A stretch of DNA of 64,000 nucleotides from Halalkalibacter alkaliphilus (GCF_023555415.1 NZ_JAKRYL010000013.1:1-64000); one strand, 5' to 3'. Counted from the first letter of the stretch, positions 31,918 to 43,361 are shown. The notes: a model not told the origin generated them from the letters alone. Numbers and translations are program-made.

Positions 31918-34239
31918 ATGGTCGAATCAAATGGCAGGCGACAAATTCCGCTTCTACCGTTACGCGGATTGCTAGTTTTTCCAGCAATGGTTCTTCACCT
32001 AGATGTTGGAAGACCGAAATCCGTTCAGGCGTTAGAACAAGTGATGGAGAAAGACCATCAAATTTTACTCGCAACTCAGAAAGAAATATCAATAGATGAC
32101 CCAACAGAAGATGAAATTTATCATATTGGTACATTGGCTAAGGTGAAGAGCCTTCTAAAACTTCCGAATGGAACAGTTCGAATTCACGTTGAAGGTTTGC
32201 AACGTGCAAAAATTGATCAGTTTATTCAAAAGGATGAATTCTTACAAGTAGAGGCTGAACTTATTGTTGAGGAAGATGCTTTTCTCACACCAGAAATACA
32301 AGCATTAATGAGAAACCTATTATCAATGTTTGAACAGTACACAAAGGTTTCAAAAAAAGTTTCAGCTGAAACTTTAGCTTCCGTGAAAGATATTCATGAA
32401 GCAGGACCGTTTGCTGATGTCATTGCAGCTAATTTACCGTTAAAATTAGCTCAAAAGCAAGAGCTGCTTGAAATGCATTCAATTAAGGCTCGCTTACTTA
32501 AATTAATTGAAATTCTTAACAATGAACAAGAAGTACTCGGTTTAGAAAAAAAGATTAGCCAACGTGTCAAAAAGTCAATGGAAAAGACACAAAAAGAATA
32601 TTATTTACGTGAACAGATGAAGGCGATCCAGAAAGAACTGGGCGATAAAGAAGGTCGTACAGGAGAAGTTTCAACATTACGCGCGAAGGCTAAAGAAGTA
32701 GAAATGCCTGATTCCGTGAAGGAGAAATTTTTTAAAGAGCTAGATCGTTATGAAAAAATGCCGGCAAATTCGGCAGAGAGTTCTGTACTACGTAATTATT
32801 TAGATTGGCTTATTCAACTCCCTTGGACGTATGAAACCGAAGATCAATTAGATGTGGTCCGAGCAGAAGAGATTTTAGATGAAGATCATTATGGGCTTGA
32901 AAAAGTGAAAGAACGTGTTCTGGAATACCTAGCCGTTCAACAACTGACTCGTGAGTTAAAAGGACCAATCCTTTGTTTAGCTGGTCCTCCTGGAGTTGGA
33001 AAAACATCCTTAGCGCGTTCAATTGCGCGTTCATTAAATCGAAAGTTTGTCCGTATCTCCCTTGGTGGGGTTCGTGATGAAGCGGAAATTCGTGGTCATC
33101 GCAGAACTTATGTCGGGGCAATGCCTGGACGTTTAATTCAAGGGATGAAAAAAGCGGGTTCAATAAATCCAGTGTTCCTTTTAGATGAAATTGATAAAAT
33201 GGCCAATGATTTTAGAGGGGATCCGTCCTCTGCTCTACTTGAAGTGCTTGATCCGGAACAAAATAATACGTTTAGTGATCATTATATTGAAGAGCCTTAT
33301 AATCTTTCTAAAGTTATGTTCATTACTACAGCGAATAATATCGGTACGATTCCGGGTCCGCTTTTAGACCGAATGGAAATTATCTCCCTAGCTGGTTATA
33401 CAGAGCTTGAGAAAATTCACATTGCGAAGGATTACTTACTACCTAAGCAAATGAAGGATCATGGACTTAGTAAGGGAATGCTGCAGATGAAGGATGAAGC
33501 GATTCAAAAAGTGGTTCGTTACTATACCCGTGAAGCGGGGGTCCGTAATCTTGAACGCCAGCTCGCAACCCTCTGCCGAAAAACTGCGAAGAAGATAGTA
33601 ACCGCTGAAAAGAAAAAAGTCATTCTTACTGCAAATACAGTAGAAGAAATGCTTGGAAAACCAAGATTCCGCTACGGGATAGCAGAAGAGGAAGATCAAG
33701 TTGGAGCAGCAACTGGGCTCGCTTACACGACAGTGGGTGGCGATACGTTATCCATAGAAGTGTCAGTAGCACCTGGAAAAGGGAAACTAACGTTAACTGG
33801 TAAGCTTGGTGATGTAATGAAAGAGTCGGCTCAAGCCGCATTTAGTTATATTCGCTCACGTTCAGCTGAGTTGAATATTGACCCTGAGTTCAACGAAAAA
33901 AATGATATTCACATTCATGTTCCTGAAGGGGCAACACCAAAAGATGGTCCTTCTGCAGGGATCACAATGGCTACAGCACTTGTATCAGCACTAACAGGAC
34001 GAAAAGTGAAAAAAGAAGTTGGAATGACTGGAGAAATTACACTCCGAGGGCGTGTCCTTCCAATCGGTGGCTTAAAAGAAAAATCGATGAGTGCTCACCG
34101 TGCAGGACTAAAAACAATCTTAATCCCTAAAGATAACGAAAAAGATTTAGAAGATGTACCAGAGAGCGTGCGAAAAGACTTACAGTTCATTCTTGTATCT
34201 CACCTAGATGAAGTCTTAAAGCACGCGTTAGGAGAGTAG
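31918..34239 (+). CDS. lonA: ATP-dependent Lon protease LonA
   Basis: Cytoplasmic AAA+ protease degrading damaged and regulatory proteins. N-terminal LAN domain starting [22 protein letters not shown] (first ~205 residues), coiled helical part ([20 protein letters not shown]), AAA+ with GPPGVGKTS and FLLDEIDKM, then the S16 protease domain with the catalytic Ser in PKDGPSAGI and Lys in [14 protein letters not shown]. Of two close ATGs (31912, 31918) the second has proper spacing to GGAGGTG; 773 residues (774 in B. subtilis). engB follows by one base. Confidence 0.96.
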   Translation: MVESNGRRQIPLLPLRGLLVFPAMVLHLDVGRPKSVQALEQVMEKDHQILLATQKEISIDDPTEDEIYHIGTLAKVKSLLKLPNGTVRIHVEGLQRAKIDQFIQKDEFLQVEAELIVEEDAFLTPEIQALMRNLLSMFEQYTKVSKKVSAETLASVKDIHEAGPFADVIAANLPLKLAQKQELLEMHSIKARLLKLIEILNNEQEVLGLEKKISQRVKKSMEKTQKEYYLREQMKAIQKELGDKEGRTGEVSTLRAKAKEVEMPDSVKEKFFKELDRYEKMPANSAESSVLRNYLDWLIQLPWTYETEDQLDVVRAEEILDEDHYGLEKVKERVLEYLAVQQLTRELKGPILCLAGPPGVGKTSLARSIARSLNRKFVRISLGGVRDEAEIRGHRRTYVGAMPGRLIQGMKKAGSINPVFLLDEIDKMANDFRGDPSSALLEVLDPEQNNTFSDHYIEEPYNLSKVMFITTANNIGTIPGPLLDRMEIISLAGYTELEKIHIAKDYLLPKQMKDHGLSKGMLQMKDEAIQKVVRYYTREAGVRNLERQLATLCRKTAKKIVTAEKKKVILTANTVEEMLGKPRFRYGIAEEEDQVGAATGLAYTTVGGDTLSIEVSVAPGKGKLTLTGKLGDVMKESAQAAFSYIRSRSAELNIDPEFNEKNDIHIHVPEGATPKDGPSAGITMATALVSALTGRKVKKEVGMTGEITLRGRVLPIGGLKEKSMSAHRAGLKTILIPKDNEKDLEDVPESVRKDLQFILVSHLDEVLKHALGE

Positions 34240-34240
34240 A

Positions 34241-34828
34241 ATGAAAGTAACAAAATCAGAATTAGCCCATGTGGCAGTAAAACCAGAGCAATATCCAACA
34301 TCTCGTCTTCCTGAGATCGCCTTGTCTGGGAGATCAAATGTTGGTAAATCATCATTTATAAATAAAATGATCAACCGAAAAGGGTTGGCACGCACGTCGC
34401 AACGACCAGGGAAGACGCAAACGTTAAACTTTTATGAGATCAATGAAATGCTTTATTTTGTCGATGTACCTGGCTATGGATTTGCGAAAGTCCCAAAGCC
34501 TGAGCGAGAAGCCTGGGGGCGGATGATTGAAACGTACTTACAGGATCGTGAACAATTAAAAGCGGTTGTACTTATAGTGGACCTACGTCATCCACCATCT
34601 GCAGATGATAAAATGATGTATAATTGGCTTAAACACTTTGATATTCCCGTCATTGTCGTTGCAACAAAAAGCGATAAGATTCCAAAAGGAAAATGGGAGA
34701 AGCACCTGAAAGTGATAAGAAATGATTTAGAAAAAATTGAGTCAGACCCATTACTACTTTTTTCTTCTGAAACGGCACAAGGAAAAGAACAAGTGTGGAA
34801 AACGATTCAGCACTATATATCGCAATAA
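34241..34828 (+). CDS. ysxC: Ribosome biogenesis GTPase YsxC/EngB
   Basis: Essential GTPase for 50S subunit assembly. G1 GRSNVGKS, G2 region with [13 protein letters not shown]3 DVPGYG, G4 TKSDK, G5 near SSETAQGKE. 195 residues, as in B. subtilis. Its TTAGGAGAG ribosome binding site is inside the end of lonA and only one base separates the two genes, so it is cotranscribed with lonA. Terminator follows. Confidence 0.96.
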   Translation: MKVTKSELAHVAVKPEQYPTSRLPEIALSGRSNVGKSSFINKMINRKGLARTSQRPGKTQTLNFYEINEMLYFVDVPGYGFAKVPKPEREAWGRMIETYLQDREQLKAVVLIVDLRHPPSADDKMMYNWLKHFDIPVIVVATKSDKIPKGKWEKHLKVIRNDLEKIESDPLLLFSSETAQGKEQVWKTIQHYISQ

Positions 34829-34846
34829 TGGGAGAAAACAAAGAGC

Positions 34847-34893
34847 AAAAGAGGTTCCAAAAGGTTGATTTGATCCTTAGGAACCTCTTTTTT
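34847..34893 (+). terminator. Terminator of lonA-ysxC
   Basis: AAAGAGGTTCC pairs with GGAACCTCTTT, followed by T-rich sequence. Confidence 0.88.
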
Positions 34894-34973
34894 CTATTCT
34901 TTGCATGAGAAAAGCCTTTTTAACAGATATTATTACTGTTTTTAATATAGTCAGGAAAAAGGAGGAACTTATT

Positions 34974-35828
34974 TTGTACTTTTATAAAGAAGACCTTATT
35001 AACATGATTGTTCCAGATAAGCCCGACCCGGTAGCAGCAAAAGTGTTACAAGAGGCACTGGGTGGACGTTTTGGTGAAATGAGAACATTAATGCAGTTTT
35101 CATTTCAAAGTGCAAATTTTCGAGGGAAAGCAAAGCAATATCGAGACCTAATTCGCGGGGTGTTTTTAGAGGAATTAAGTCATGTTGAATTAGTTCAATC
35201 AACGATTAATCAGCTTTTAAATGGATCTGGCGAAGATGCAGTAGGAGCAGAAGGACTAAGTGGTGCACCACTTGAGGATGCGATCAAGGATGCCAATCCA
35301 CATCATTTTATTATGGGGGCACAAGCCTCTCTACCTGTTGATGCAGCAGGGAACCCGTGGACTGGTGCTTATGTATACAGTCATGGAAACCTAATAAGCG
35401 ATCTTCTTGATAATGTAGTTCTAGAATCGACAGGTGTTTTGCAAAAGTCGAGAATTTATGAAATGAGTTCAAATAAAGCTTTTAGAGAAACTCTAGCCTT
35501 TTTGATTGTACGTGATAACGCACACCAAAATGCGTTTGCGAAAGCTTTAGAAACGCTAGGAGTCGACTGGGCCAAGCTCTTCCCAGTTCCAAATTATGAT
35601 ATTAACAAGTATCCTGAATGTAGGAAATATGTTGAAATGGGTTTTCATAACGCTCAATTTAACTTTAGACTTGATGAAACAAGAATGGGAGAGGTCTTCC
35701 AAGGGGAAACGCCAAGTAGAAATGGTGGCCAGTTGCAGGTAACGCCTCCACCACAAGGTCACCCAGTACCAGATCTGCCAGGCATGCCAAATGAGCACAG
35801 CCCAGGGTTACGTGATTTGAACTCATAA
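34974..35828 (+). CDS. Manganese catalase
   Basis: Dimanganese, ferritin-like-fold catalase that splits hydrogen peroxide. Metal-ligand patterns are visible: Glu in FGEMRTLMQ, EELSHVELV (ExxH) in the first helix pair and RDNAHQNAF in the second. The C-terminal tail is Pro/Gly-rich (VTPPPQGHPVPDLPG). The frame is open from 34905, but TTG at 34974 lies eight bases after AAAGGAGG and starts with YFYKEDL as in YdbD-type enzymes; 284 residues. This gene is not part of the B. subtilis engB-hemA region. Expressed as a single unit; no clear promoter found. Confidence 0.93.
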   Translation: MYFYKEDLINMIVPDKPDPVAAKVLQEALGGRFGEMRTLMQFSFQSANFRGKAKQYRDLIRGVFLEELSHVELVQSTINQLLNGSGEDAVGAEGLSGAPLEDAIKDANPHHFIMGAQASLPVDAAGNPWTGAYVYSHGNLISDLLDNVVLESTGVLQKSRIYEMSSNKAFRETLAFLIVRDNAHQNAFAKALETLGVDWAKLFPVPNYDINKYPECRKYVEMGFHNAQFNFRLDETRMGEVFQGETPSRNGGQLQVTPPPQGHPVPDLPGMPNEHSPGLRDLNS

Positions 35829-35834
35829 AGGAAC

Positions 35835-35877
35835 AACGTAAAAAAACACTAGCAAATTAGTGTTTTTTTTTACGTTG
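35835..35877. terminator. Bidirectional terminator after the Mn catalase gene
   Basis: Perfect inverted repeat AACGTAAAAAAACACTA / TAGTGTTTTTTTTTACGTT (with one extra T), serving both the catalase gene and the convergent membrane protein gene. Confidence 0.88.
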
Positions 35878-35891
35878 ATAACAAAAAGTCA

Positions 35892-36368
35892 TTATTTTCT
35901 CTTCAAAAGTAAAAAAACTCCAACGGCAATAAGGAAAATAGGCCACAACGAACTAAGGAAGGAATAGGCATCGTATAACCAACTAAATGGATTGATAGAG
36001 GCGAAGCTAAGGAGGGAAAAGATAATTAGTAGTATGCCTATAAGCATCCCTTCTTGTTTCTGCTTTCTAGCAGAAAGAATGAAGGCTAGACCGACAATAC
36101 TCGTATAAACCCCCCAATGGTTCGGCCACCAGTTTGCCAATGATTGAAAGTGAAAGTGAATAGCCAACCCAAATAAAATAACCCCTGGAAAAATCATCGA
36201 GTATTCACGGCCTATGTAAGCTTGTAATAATAGAGCAAGGCCTAAAACAAGTAATATAGAGGGCCAACTTAAAAGCTGTTGGTCAAAAGGTATAGAGATT
36301 TGCTGAAGCAAATAATAGCAACCGACACCTATAAGTAGGACACCAGGGAAGATACGCTGTGTCTTCAT
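35892..36368 (-). CDS. Small membrane protein with LiaI/LiaF-like transmembrane region
   Basis: 158-residue integral membrane protein with about six hydrophobic segments; no catalytic motif. It starts IFPGVLLIGVGCYYLL and repeats an FPGVILFGLAI segment, and ends IFLIAVGVFLLLKRK, the pattern of the LiaI-LiaF transmembrane family (DUF5668 type). Position between engB and hemA, opposite strand, corresponds to B. subtilis ysxD. The ATG at 36368 is preceded on the minus strand by AAAGGAGAAG. Function unknown. Confidence 0.85.
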   Translation of the reverse strand: MKTQRIFPGVLLIGVGCYYLLQQISIPFDQQLLSWPSILLVLGLALLLQAYIGREYSMIFPGVILFGLAIHFHFQSLANWWPNHWGVYTSIVGLAFILSARKQKQEGMLIGILLIIFSLLSFASINPFSWLYDAYSFLSSLWPIFLIAVGVFLLLKRK

Positions 36369-36611
36369 TTGTCTTCTCCTTTCATAAGTGCCTTTTTAAT
36401 GCACTCTTTAAGACAGGGATTTCGTAGTCATAAATTGCCTTCTTTTAAGTGAATCAGTACTGTTCTATATTTCACAATTATAGACATTTATTCATACATA
36501 TTAAATAAATTGGATACAATAATCGATAAGGTAGAGTTTGGCTTAGTAACCAATACGTTGCAACAATACCATCATGATAGCATATGCTTCATGATCTGTT
36601 CACAATTTTTT

Positions 36612-36640
36612 TTGGACTCCTACATTAGACATGTTATAAT
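36612..36640 (+). promoter_or_regulatory. SigA-type promoter of the hem operon
   Basis: TTGGAC (36612-36617), 17-base spacer, TATAAT (36635-36640), about 110 bases before hemA. The remaining gap from 36369 shows nothing else firm. A half PerR-like TTATAAT overlaps the -10, but no second half is present. Confidence 0.78.
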
Positions 36641-36753
36641 GTACTGAGTTATACTGGTAGGGTCAATCCAGTATGATGTTTACGAATAAAATAACTTTTA
36701 TAATAGATATAAAGAGATATGAGCGGATATTAAAAATGGGGGTGAACGTCAGG

Positions 36754-38133
36754 ATGCATATTCTTGTTGTCGGATTTAATTACAAAACAGCTCCTGTCGA
36801 ATTAAGAGAAAAGTTCTCGTTCCAAGAAGGAGAGCTACCGAATGCATTAGCACAGTTACGAAAGATGAAAAGCATTCTTGAATGTACGATTATCTCTACC
36901 TGTAACCGGACAGAAGTATATGTTGTGGCTGATCAATTGCATACTGGCCGTCACTTCACGAAAGCGTTTCTAGCAGAGTGGTTTGACTTACCTAAAGACG
37001 AGTTCATCCCCTTTTTAGATATTCGGGAAGATCATCATGCAATTGAGCACCTGTTCCGTGTTTCCTGTGGGTTAGATTCAATGATCCTTGGAGAAACTCA
37101 AATTTTAGGACAAGTGAGAGATAGTTTCTTATTAGCGCAAGAACACCAGGCAACTGGAACGATCTTTAATCAACTGTTCAAACAAGCTGTAACACTTGCA
37201 AAAAAAGCTCATACAGGTACTGAAATTGGAGCACACGCTGTGTCTGTCAGCTATGCAGCTGTAGAGCTTGGAAAGAATATTTTCGGGGATTTTTCAGGAA
37301 AGCATGTTGTGATTTTAGGTGCTGGGAAAATGAGTGAACTTACTGCAAAGCACCTGCATGCAAACGGAGCAAAGAAAATTACAGTCATTAATCGTACGGA
37401 AGCTAAAGCGGTTGAACTCGCAGCTCGTTTTCTCGGACAAGCGCGTCCTTTTGAAGAGCTTCAGCAAACATTAGCAGAAGCAGATGTGTTGATTAGTTCA
37501 ACTGGTGCTCGAGACTTTGTTGTGACGAAAGAAATGATGCAAGGCTCTATGAAAAAACGTAAGGGGCGTCCGCTTTTTATGGTGGATATTGCTGTCCCGC
37601 GTGATCTAGATCCAGCGATAGCTGATTTTGATGACGTATATCTATATGATATTGATGACTTACAAAATATTGTGGAAGCTAATTTAGCTGAACGTAAGCG
37701 TGAAGCAGAGAAGATAGAAATTATGGTAGAGGCAGAGATCGATGAGTTTAAGCAATGGCTGAATACGCTTGGTGTCGTACCAATTATTTCAGCACTTCGA
37801 ACAAAAGCACTTGCTGTACAAGCTGAAACGATGGAAAGTATAGAAAGAAAGCTTCCAAACTTATCAGAGCGCGAAATAAAAGTGTTACGTAAGCATACGA
37901 AAAGTATTGTGAATCAACTTTTACGTGATCCAGTAACAAGAGTGAAAGAGCTAGCTGCTGAGCCTGATGCGGATGCAGCATTGGAACTATTTACGAAGAT
38001 CTTTGCACTAGAAGATGAATTAGCTTCACAAGAAGAAGAGCTTCGAATTGAAAAAGCCGAGAATCAATGGGAAAATCAAAAACAAGAATACGTAAACGTA
38101 TCAAGACAACGTACAGCAGTTGTCCGTTCATAG
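36754..38133 (+). CDS. hemA: Glutamyl-tRNA reductase
   Basis: First committed step of C5-pathway heme synthesis: reduces glutamyl-tRNA to glutamate-1-semialdehyde with NADPH. Catalytic Cys50 in [30 protein letters not shown]-binding [18 protein letters not shown]-terminal helical dimerisation domain. The frame is open from 36673, but ATG 36754 gives the family start [14 protein letters not shown] and places the Cys at residue 50; 459 residues. RBS GGGGGTG is ten bases away. Confidence 0.97.
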   Translation: MHILVVGFNYKTAPVELREKFSFQEGELPNALAQLRKMKSILECTIISTCNRTEVYVVADQLHTGRHFTKAFLAEWFDLPKDEFIPFLDIREDHHAIEHLFRVSCGLDSMILGETQILGQVRDSFLLAQEHQATGTIFNQLFKQAVTLAKKAHTGTEIGAHAVSVSYAAVELGKNIFGDFSGKHVVILGAGKMSELTAKHLHANGAKKITVINRTEAKAVELAARFLGQARPFEELQQTLAEADVLISSTGARDFVVTKEMMQGSMKKRKGRPLFMVDIAVPRDLDPAIADFDDVYLYDIDDLQNIVEANLAERKREAEKIEIMVEAEIDEFKQWLNTLGVVPIISALRTKALAVQAETMESIERKLPNLSEREIKVLRKHTKSIVNQLLRDPVTRVKELAAEPDADAALELFTKIFALEDELASQEEELRIEKAENQWENQKQEYVNVSRQRTAVVRS

Positions 38134-38151
38134 GGAAGAAGGGACAAACGT

Positions 38152-38967
38152 ATGAATTGGATTTATCCTATTACGATTGTTTTATACAGTATTAGCTTAA
38201 TTGGTTATTTCGTTGATTTCTTACAGCACAACCGGAAGGTCAATATAATGGCCTTCTGGTTGCTTTCTATTGTTTGGGTACTTCAAACGGTTTTTTTTGT
38301 TATAAGAGCTATAGAACTAGACCGTGTCCCGTTGTTAACACCTTTTGAAGGGTTGTTTTTCTATGCATGGTTAGTCGTTACACTTTCGCTGGCTATCAAC
38401 TGGTTTTTTCGCGTAGACTTTCTTGTTTTATTCACAAATGTCATAGGGTTTAGTATGATGGCCTTTAGTTTGTTTACACCTGATGGTGATGTTCCTGAAT
38501 CACTTTCAGCGCTCTTAGCATCAGAGCTCCTCATCATCCACATTTCGTTCATCCTGCTCTCCTATGCAGCCTTTACCTTCTCATTTGCATGTCAAATCAT
38601 GTACGCCATTCAGCATCAAATGTTAAAGCGTAAAGTTTGGGGTAAGCGATTGCTTCGATTTGGAGCACTGTCAAAATTAGATTCGTTTTCTTTCATAGCA
38701 GTTATGATTGCTTGGCCATTTTTGTTAATCGGACTCATATTAGGATTTATTTGGGCCCATAGTCAGCTTGCATACGTTCCATTTTTCGATTCGAAAGTAA
38801 TAAGCTCTTTAATTGTATTAGGTATTTATGCTGTTTTTATCTACCAAAGAGTCGTTAAACTCGTAAGAGGCTACAACATGGCCCTACTTGGAATCGCCGG
38901 ATTTTTAGTCCTTCTCATAAACTATTTCCTATCCGGCCAATACTCCTCATTCCATATATGGTATTAG
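38152..38967 (+). CDS. hemX: HemX, CcsA-like membrane protein affecting HemA level
   Basis: Integral membrane protein of 271 residues with about eight helices, of the cytochrome c assembly (CcsA/CcmC) superfamily. It has the EGLFFYAWLV segment near residue 68 and SKLDSFSFIAVMIAWPFLLIGLILGFIWA late. In B. subtilis HemX lowers the amount of HemA protein. It starts 18 bases after hemA. A tandem repeat array separates it from hemC. Confidence 0.92.
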   Translation: MNWIYPITIVLYSISLIGYFVDFLQHNRKVNIMAFWLLSIVWVLQTVFFVIRAIELDRVPLLTPFEGLFFYAWLVVTLSLAINWFFRVDFLVLFTNVIGFSMMAFSLFTPDGDVPESLSALLASELLIIHISFILLSYAAFTFSFACQIMYAIQHQMLKRKVWGKRLLRFGALSKLDSFSFIAVMIAWPFLLIGLILGFIWAHSQLAYVPFFDSKVISSLIVLGIYAVFIYQRVVKLVRGYNMALLGIAGFLVLLINYFLSGQYSSFHIWY

Positions 38968-38971
38968 TCTA

Positions 38972-39285
38972 AATGGAAAAAGGACGAACTACCCTTTTTC
39001 CATTTAGACTAAGCAGTGAGCGGAGCCGCCGTCATGTTTTAAGCCTTTTGAGCGATCTTCTCAAAAGGCGCACGGCGAGCGAAGCCACTGCAATTGAGGC
39101 ACCAGCAAGCAATGGAAAAAGGACGAACTACCCTTTTTCCATTTAGACTAAGCAGTGAGCGGAGCCGCCGTCATGTTTTAAGCCTTTTGAGCGATCTTCT
39201 CAAAAGGCGCACGGCGAGTGGAGCCACTGCAACCGAGGTACGAGCAAACTCAGGAAAAAGGACGAACCACCCTTTTTCTATTTCA
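38972..39285 (+). repeat. 139-bp tandem repeat array with strong hairpins
   Basis: Two nearly identical units with a period of exactly 139 bases (GGAAAAAGG at 38975, 39114 and again at 39253) plus a partial third. Each unit contains a GGAAAAAGG-loop-CCTTTTTCC hairpin; in the first it extends to an 18-base perfect stem starting AGTCTAAATGG. Each unit also has GCCTTTTGAG / CTCAAAAGGC nested inside CGCCGT / ACGGCG and GCAGTG / CACTGC arms. Direct-repeat-like AGCGGAGC and AGCGAAGC blocks flank these. It lies in the middle of the hem operon, directly after the hemX stop. Confidence 0.9.
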
Positions 39286-39353
39286 GTCTATCTGATAACC
39301 TTTTAAGATAAGAATAAATAGGCCAAAATGTAAATAAAAAATAGGAGGATCTT

Positions 39354-40289
39354 ATGCGTAAAATTGTAATTGGATCAAGGAAGAGCAATCTTGCTCTAGT
39401 ACAAACGGATTGGGTAATTGAACAACTGAAGAAGACAGGGTTACCTTATGAGTTTGAAGTGAAGAAAATTGTTACAAAAGGGGATAAAATTCTTGATGTG
39501 ACCCTTTCTAAAGTAGGTGGAAAAGGATTATTTGTTAAAGAAATTGAACAAGCATTAGCGGATGGGGAAATCGATTTGGCTGTTCATAGTATGAAAGATG
39601 TCCCTTCTGTGTTGCAAGAAGGTTTTGCGCTTGCCGCCATTACAGAGCGTGAAGATCCGCGTGATGCACTCATTTCTAATAATCATGTTAAATTAGCTGA
39701 TTTGCCAGCTGGTTCAATTATCGGTACGAGTAGTTTAAGACGCTCAGCTCAAATTTTAGCTGCAAGGCCTGATCTAGAAGTGAAATGGATTCGTGGTAAT
39801 GTGGAAACAAGATTACGAAAGCTAAAAGAAGAAGACTTTGATGCAATCATCTTGGCGGTAGCTGGGATTAAACGTCTAGGATTTCCAGAAGACTTAATCA
39901 CTGAATATCTGGATGAAACATTGTGTGTTCCAGCTGTTGGACAAGGGGCTCTTGGATTAGAATGTCGCTCAGATGATGAAGATTTAATGGAACTGTTACA
40001 ACACATTAATAATGACCATACAAATCGTACGGTAACAGCTGAGCGTACCTTTTTAAACCGAATGGAAGGTGGCTGCCAAGTTCCTATTGCAGGGTATGCT
40101 ACGATAACTGACAGCAATGAAGTGCAGCTTACTGCTTTGGTTGGTTCACCTGATGGAAAGGTATTGTTAAAGGAAACGGTAAGCGGAACAGATCCAGTTA
40201 CTGTAGGAGAACTAGCATCTCAGTTGCTACTAGATCAAGGAGCGAAAGCAATACTTGATCAAGTGAAGAAAGAGCTAGATGAAGGATGA
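39354..40289 (+). CDS. hemC: Hydroxymethylbilane synthase (porphobilinogen deaminase)
   Basis: Polymerises four porphobilinogens into hydroxymethylbilane on a dipyrromethane cofactor. The cofactor Cys241 is in EGGCQVPI; other blocks are [43 protein letters not shown] and RGNVETRL. 311 residues. RBS TAGGAGG. Overlaps hemD by four bases. Confidence 0.97.
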   Translation: MRKIVIGSRKSNLALVQTDWVIEQLKKTGLPYEFEVKKIVTKGDKILDVTLSKVGGKGLFVKEIEQALADGEIDLAVHSMKDVPSVLQEGFALAAITEREDPRDALISNNHVKLADLPAGSIIGTSSLRRSAQILAARPDLEVKWIRGNVETRLRKLKEEDFDAIILAVAGIKRLGFPEDLITEYLDETLCVPAVGQGALGLECRSDDEDLMELLQHINNDHTNRTVTAERTFLNRMEGGCQVPIAGYATITDSNEVQLTALVGSPDGKVLLKETVSGTDPVTVGELASQLLLDQGAKAILDQVKKELDEG

Positions 40290-41077
40290 AAAGTGGACCT
40301 TTAGCTGGTAAAACGGTTCTCGTTACACGAGCAAAGGAACAAGCACATGACTTATCAAGGTTGATTGAAAGGCAGGGTGGAGAAGCAATTGAAGTTCCGC
40401 TAATTGAATTTCAATCAACCAATTTTCATCAAGTTCAAAAAGTTTTAAACGAATTACAGGATTATCAATGGCTTATTTTTACGAGTACAAATGGAGTACG
40501 CTTCTTTATGGAACAGGTTCAAACCATGGAGCAAAAGCTCAATTTTACATCATTAAAAATAGCTGTTGTAGGAGAGAAAACGGAAGAAATGCTAGAAAGA
40601 TTCGGTTTAAAGGCAACTGTCATCCCAAAGGAATATGTTGCTGAAGGGCTAGTAGAAGCTCTAATGGGAAAGGTTAAAAAAGGGGAGCGGGTAATTGTAG
40701 CTCGAGGTAATCTAGGGAGAGTTGATTTGGTTCATCAATTATCTCAAATGGGGGCAATGGTTACGGATTTGTTTGTTTATGAAACAGTTTGTCCGATAAA
40801 AGCAAAAGAGCAGCTACATAGAGTATTACAAGTACATAAGCAGCTTGACTATATCACCTTTACTAGTTCCTCAACTGTTCGTCATTACATAAAACTATTC
40901 AAACTCCTAAAACATGAACAGAAGGATACTCATCCAACGGTTGCATGCATTGGACCAATCGCAGCACGTACTGCAGTTAACAACGGATTAAACGTAACGA
41001 TTGTTCCACATACATATACGATTGAACATTTAGTAGAACAAATTGTTATTCATTCAAGAGGAGGAAAGTTATCATGA
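40286..41077 (+). CDS. hemD: Uroporphyrinogen-III synthase
   Basis: Closes and isomerises hydroxymethylbilane to uroporphyrinogen III. A weakly conserved family: N-terminal [34 protein letters not shown], and C-terminal [14 protein letters not shown] and [11 protein letters not shown] identify it. 263 residues. ATGA overlaps on both sides (hemC, hemB) indicate coupled translation. Confidence 0.93.
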   Translation: MKSGPLAGKTVLVTRAKEQAHDLSRLIERQGGEAIEVPLIEFQSTNFHQVQKVLNELQDYQWLIFTSTNGVRFFMEQVQTMEQKLNFTSLKIAVVGEKTEEMLERFGLKATVIPKEYVAEGLVEALMGKVKKGERVIVARGNLGRVDLVHQLSQMGAMVTDLFVYETVCPIKAKEQLHRVLQVHKQLDYITFTSSSTVRHYIKLFKLLKHEQKDTHPTVACIGPIAARTAVNNGLNVTIVPHTYTIEHLVEQIVIHSRGGKLS

Positions 41078-42069
41078 AAGATCTATCATTTCGCCGCCAC
41101 CGCAGACTTCGCCAATCGGCAAGTGTCCGAAGCATGGTAAGAGAAACTCATTTACATAAGGAAGATTTTATTTATCCAATCTTTGTGACAGAAGGGGCAA
41201 ATGAAAAAAATGAAGTACCATCTATGCCAGGAGTATATCAATGGTCGCTTGATTTAGTAGACACTGAAGTAAACGAAGTAGTAGAACTTGGAATTCCAGC
41301 GATTATTGTCTTTGGTGTCCCAAATTCCAAAGACGATGTAGGGTCTTCGGCTTTTCATGATCAAGGAATTGTTCAAAAAGCGATACGTCAAATTAAAGAA
41401 AATCACCCTGATTTAACGGTTATTGCTGATACGTGTTTATGTCAGTTTACGGATCATGGTCATTGTGGAGTGATTGAGGAAGGCAAAGTATTAAATGATC
41501 GTACGCTTGACCTGCTTGCAAAAACAGCTGTATCTCAAGCTGAAGCAGGAGCCGATATAATTGCCCCTTCTAATATGATGGATGGCTTTGTCGCTGCAAT
41601 TCGACATGGATTAGACTCTGCAGGATATACTGACATACCAATCATGTCTTATGCCGTGAAGTACTCATCTGCGTTTTATGGTCCGTTTCGTGATGCTGCC
41701 CATAGTTCTCCAAAGTTTGGAGATCGCAAAACGTATCAAATGGACCCAGCCAATCGACTAGAAGCCATTCGTGAAGCTGAGTCAGATATGGAAGAAGGAG
41801 CTGATTTCCTTATTGTGAAACCAGCGCTTTCTTATTTGGATGTAATCCGAGAAGTAAAAGACTTTTCTGGTTACCCGGTTGTTGCTTATAACGTAAGTGG
41901 TGAGTATTCAATGGTTAAAGCTGCGAGTCAAAATGGCTGGATCAATGAGAAAGAAATTGTATTAGAGAAGCTCACAAGCATGAAACGCGCAGGTGCCGAT
42001 TTAATTTTAACGTACCATGCGAAAGATGCTGTTCGTTGGTTACAGATCAATAAGAAGGGAGAAAAGTAA
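41074..42069 (+). CDS. hemB: Delta-aminolevulinic acid dehydratase (porphobilinogen synthase)
   Basis: Condenses two 5-aminolevulinates to porphobilinogen. The zinc-binding Cys set is in [14 protein letters not shown]; the two Schiff-base lysines are in [17 protein letters not shown] and [31 protein letters not shown] starts the family N-terminus. 331 residues (324 in B. subtilis). One-base overlap with hemL. Confidence 0.97.
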   Translation: MKDLSFRRHRRLRQSASVRSMVRETHLHKEDFIYPIFVTEGANEKNEVPSMPGVYQWSLDLVDTEVNEVVELGIPAIIVFGVPNSKDDVGSSAFHDQGIVQKAIRQIKENHPDLTVIADTCLCQFTDHGHCGVIEEGKVLNDRTLDLLAKTAVSQAEAGADIIAPSNMMDGFVAAIRHGLDSAGYTDIPIMSYAVKYSSAFYGPFRDAAHSSPKFGDRKTYQMDPANRLEAIREAESDMEEGADFLIVKPALSYLDVIREVKDFSGYPVVAYNVSGEYSMVKAASQNGWINEKEIVLEKLTSMKRAGADLILTYHAKDAVRWLQINKKGEK

Positions 42070-43355
42070 TGCGTACATATACAAAGTCAAAAGAAGCATT
42101 TGCAAAAGCAAAACCAGTAATGCCAGGTGGGGTAAACAGTCCTGTTCGTGCTTTTAAATCGGTAAAGATGGATCCAGTATATATGGAACGTGGAGCCGGT
42201 TCTAAAATTTATGATATTGACGGTAATGAGTACATTGACTATGTGTTATCATGGGGACCGCTCATTTTAGGGCATGCTGATGAAAAAGTTGTTGCTTCCT
42301 TAAAAGAAGTGGCGGAAAAAGGGACAAGCTTTGGTGCTCCAAGTGAGCTTGAGACAAAGCTAGCAGAATTAGTAATCGAAAGAGTACCGTCAATTGAAGT
42401 TGTGAGAATGGTTAACTCGGGCACGGAAGCAACGATGAGTGCTCTTCGCTTAGCAAGAGGCTATACAGGTCGTAATAAAATTTTAAAATTTGTTGGCTGT
42501 TATCATGGTCATGGTGATTCATTACTCATTAAAGCAGGTTCTGGTGTAGCTACACTTGGATTACCGGATAGTCCAGGAGTACCTGAATCAGTTGCTAAGA
42601 ACACATTAACAGTTCCTTACAACGATTTAGAAAGTGTTCGTTATGCGTTTAAAGAATTCGGTGATGATATTGCTGGTGTGATCGTAGAACCAGTTGCTGG
42701 TAACATGGGTGTTGTCCCTCCTGAGCCAGGATTCCTTGAAGAACTTCGTAAGATTACAGAAGAAAATGGTACCCTTCTTATTTTTGATGAAGTTATGACA
42801 GGGTTCCGTGTTGGTTACAATTGTGCTCAAGGGAAGCTTGGCGTAACACCTGACCTTACTTGTCTTGGAAAAGTTATTGGTGGTGGCTTGCCAGTTGGAG
42901 CCTATGGTGGAAAGCGTGAAATTATGGAACAAATTGCACCAAGTGGTCCGATTTATCAAGCAGGAACGTTGTCTGGAAATCCACTCGCCATGACGGCAGG
43001 TTATGAAACATTATCTCAATTAACGGAAGCCGATTATGTTCGTTTTGAACAGCTTGCCGAGCGTTTAGCAAATGGCTTATCTGCTGTAGCAAAAAAACAT
43101 GAAATTCCACATTCGATTAACCGTGCGGGTTCAATGGTTGGTTTCTTCTTCACTGATGAGAAAGTAATTAACTTTGAAAGGGCATCAACATCGAATTTAG
43201 ATTATTTCACGAAATATTTCCAAGAGATGTTAAACCAAGGGATTTCTCTTCCTCCATCTCAGTTTGAAGGAATGTTCCTATCAACAAAGCATACAGAAGA
43301 GGATATCGATCAAACGATTGCCGCTGCAGAAGTAGCATTTTCAAAATTAAAATAA
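42069..43355 (+). CDS. hemL: Glutamate-1-semialdehyde 2,1-aminomutase
   Basis: PLP enzyme making 5-aminolevulinate from glutamate-1-semialdehyde. PLP Lys268 is in [16 protein letters not shown]; other blocks are [40 protein letters not shown] and [12 protein letters not shown]. 428 residues. The TAATG junction with hemB couples translation. Last gene of the hem operon, ended by a perfect hairpin terminator. Confidence 0.97.
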   Translation: MRTYTKSKEAFAKAKPVMPGGVNSPVRAFKSVKMDPVYMERGAGSKIYDIDGNEYIDYVLSWGPLILGHADEKVVASLKEVAEKGTSFGAPSELETKLAELVIERVPSIEVVRMVNSGTEATMSALRLARGYTGRNKILKFVGCYHGHGDSLLIKAGSGVATLGLPDSPGVPESVAKNTLTVPYNDLESVRYAFKEFGDDIAGVIVEPVAGNMGVVPPEPGFLEELRKITEENGTLLIFDEVMTGFRVGYNCAQGKLGVTPDLTCLGKVIGGGLPVGAYGGKREIMEQIAPSGPIYQAGTLSGNPLAMTAGYETLSQLTEADYVRFEQLAERLANGLSAVAKKHEIPHSINRAGSMVGFFFTDEKVINFERASTSNLDYFTKYFQEMLNQGISLPPSQFEGMFLSTKHTEEDIDQTIAAAEVAFSKLK

Positions 43356-43361
43356 AGAGAC

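Noticed and set aside
36635-36660. PerR operator at hemA
   Set aside because: Only one half-like TTATAAT is present and it is also the promoter -10.
38972-39285. CRISPR array
   Set aside because: The repeats are 139 bases long and directly abutting, with no short repeat/spacer alternation and no cas genes.
39094-39306. Open frame of 70 codons in the hemX-hemC spacer
   Set aside because: It lies inside the 139-bp tandem repeat and hairpins, has no ribosome binding site and no protein-like features.
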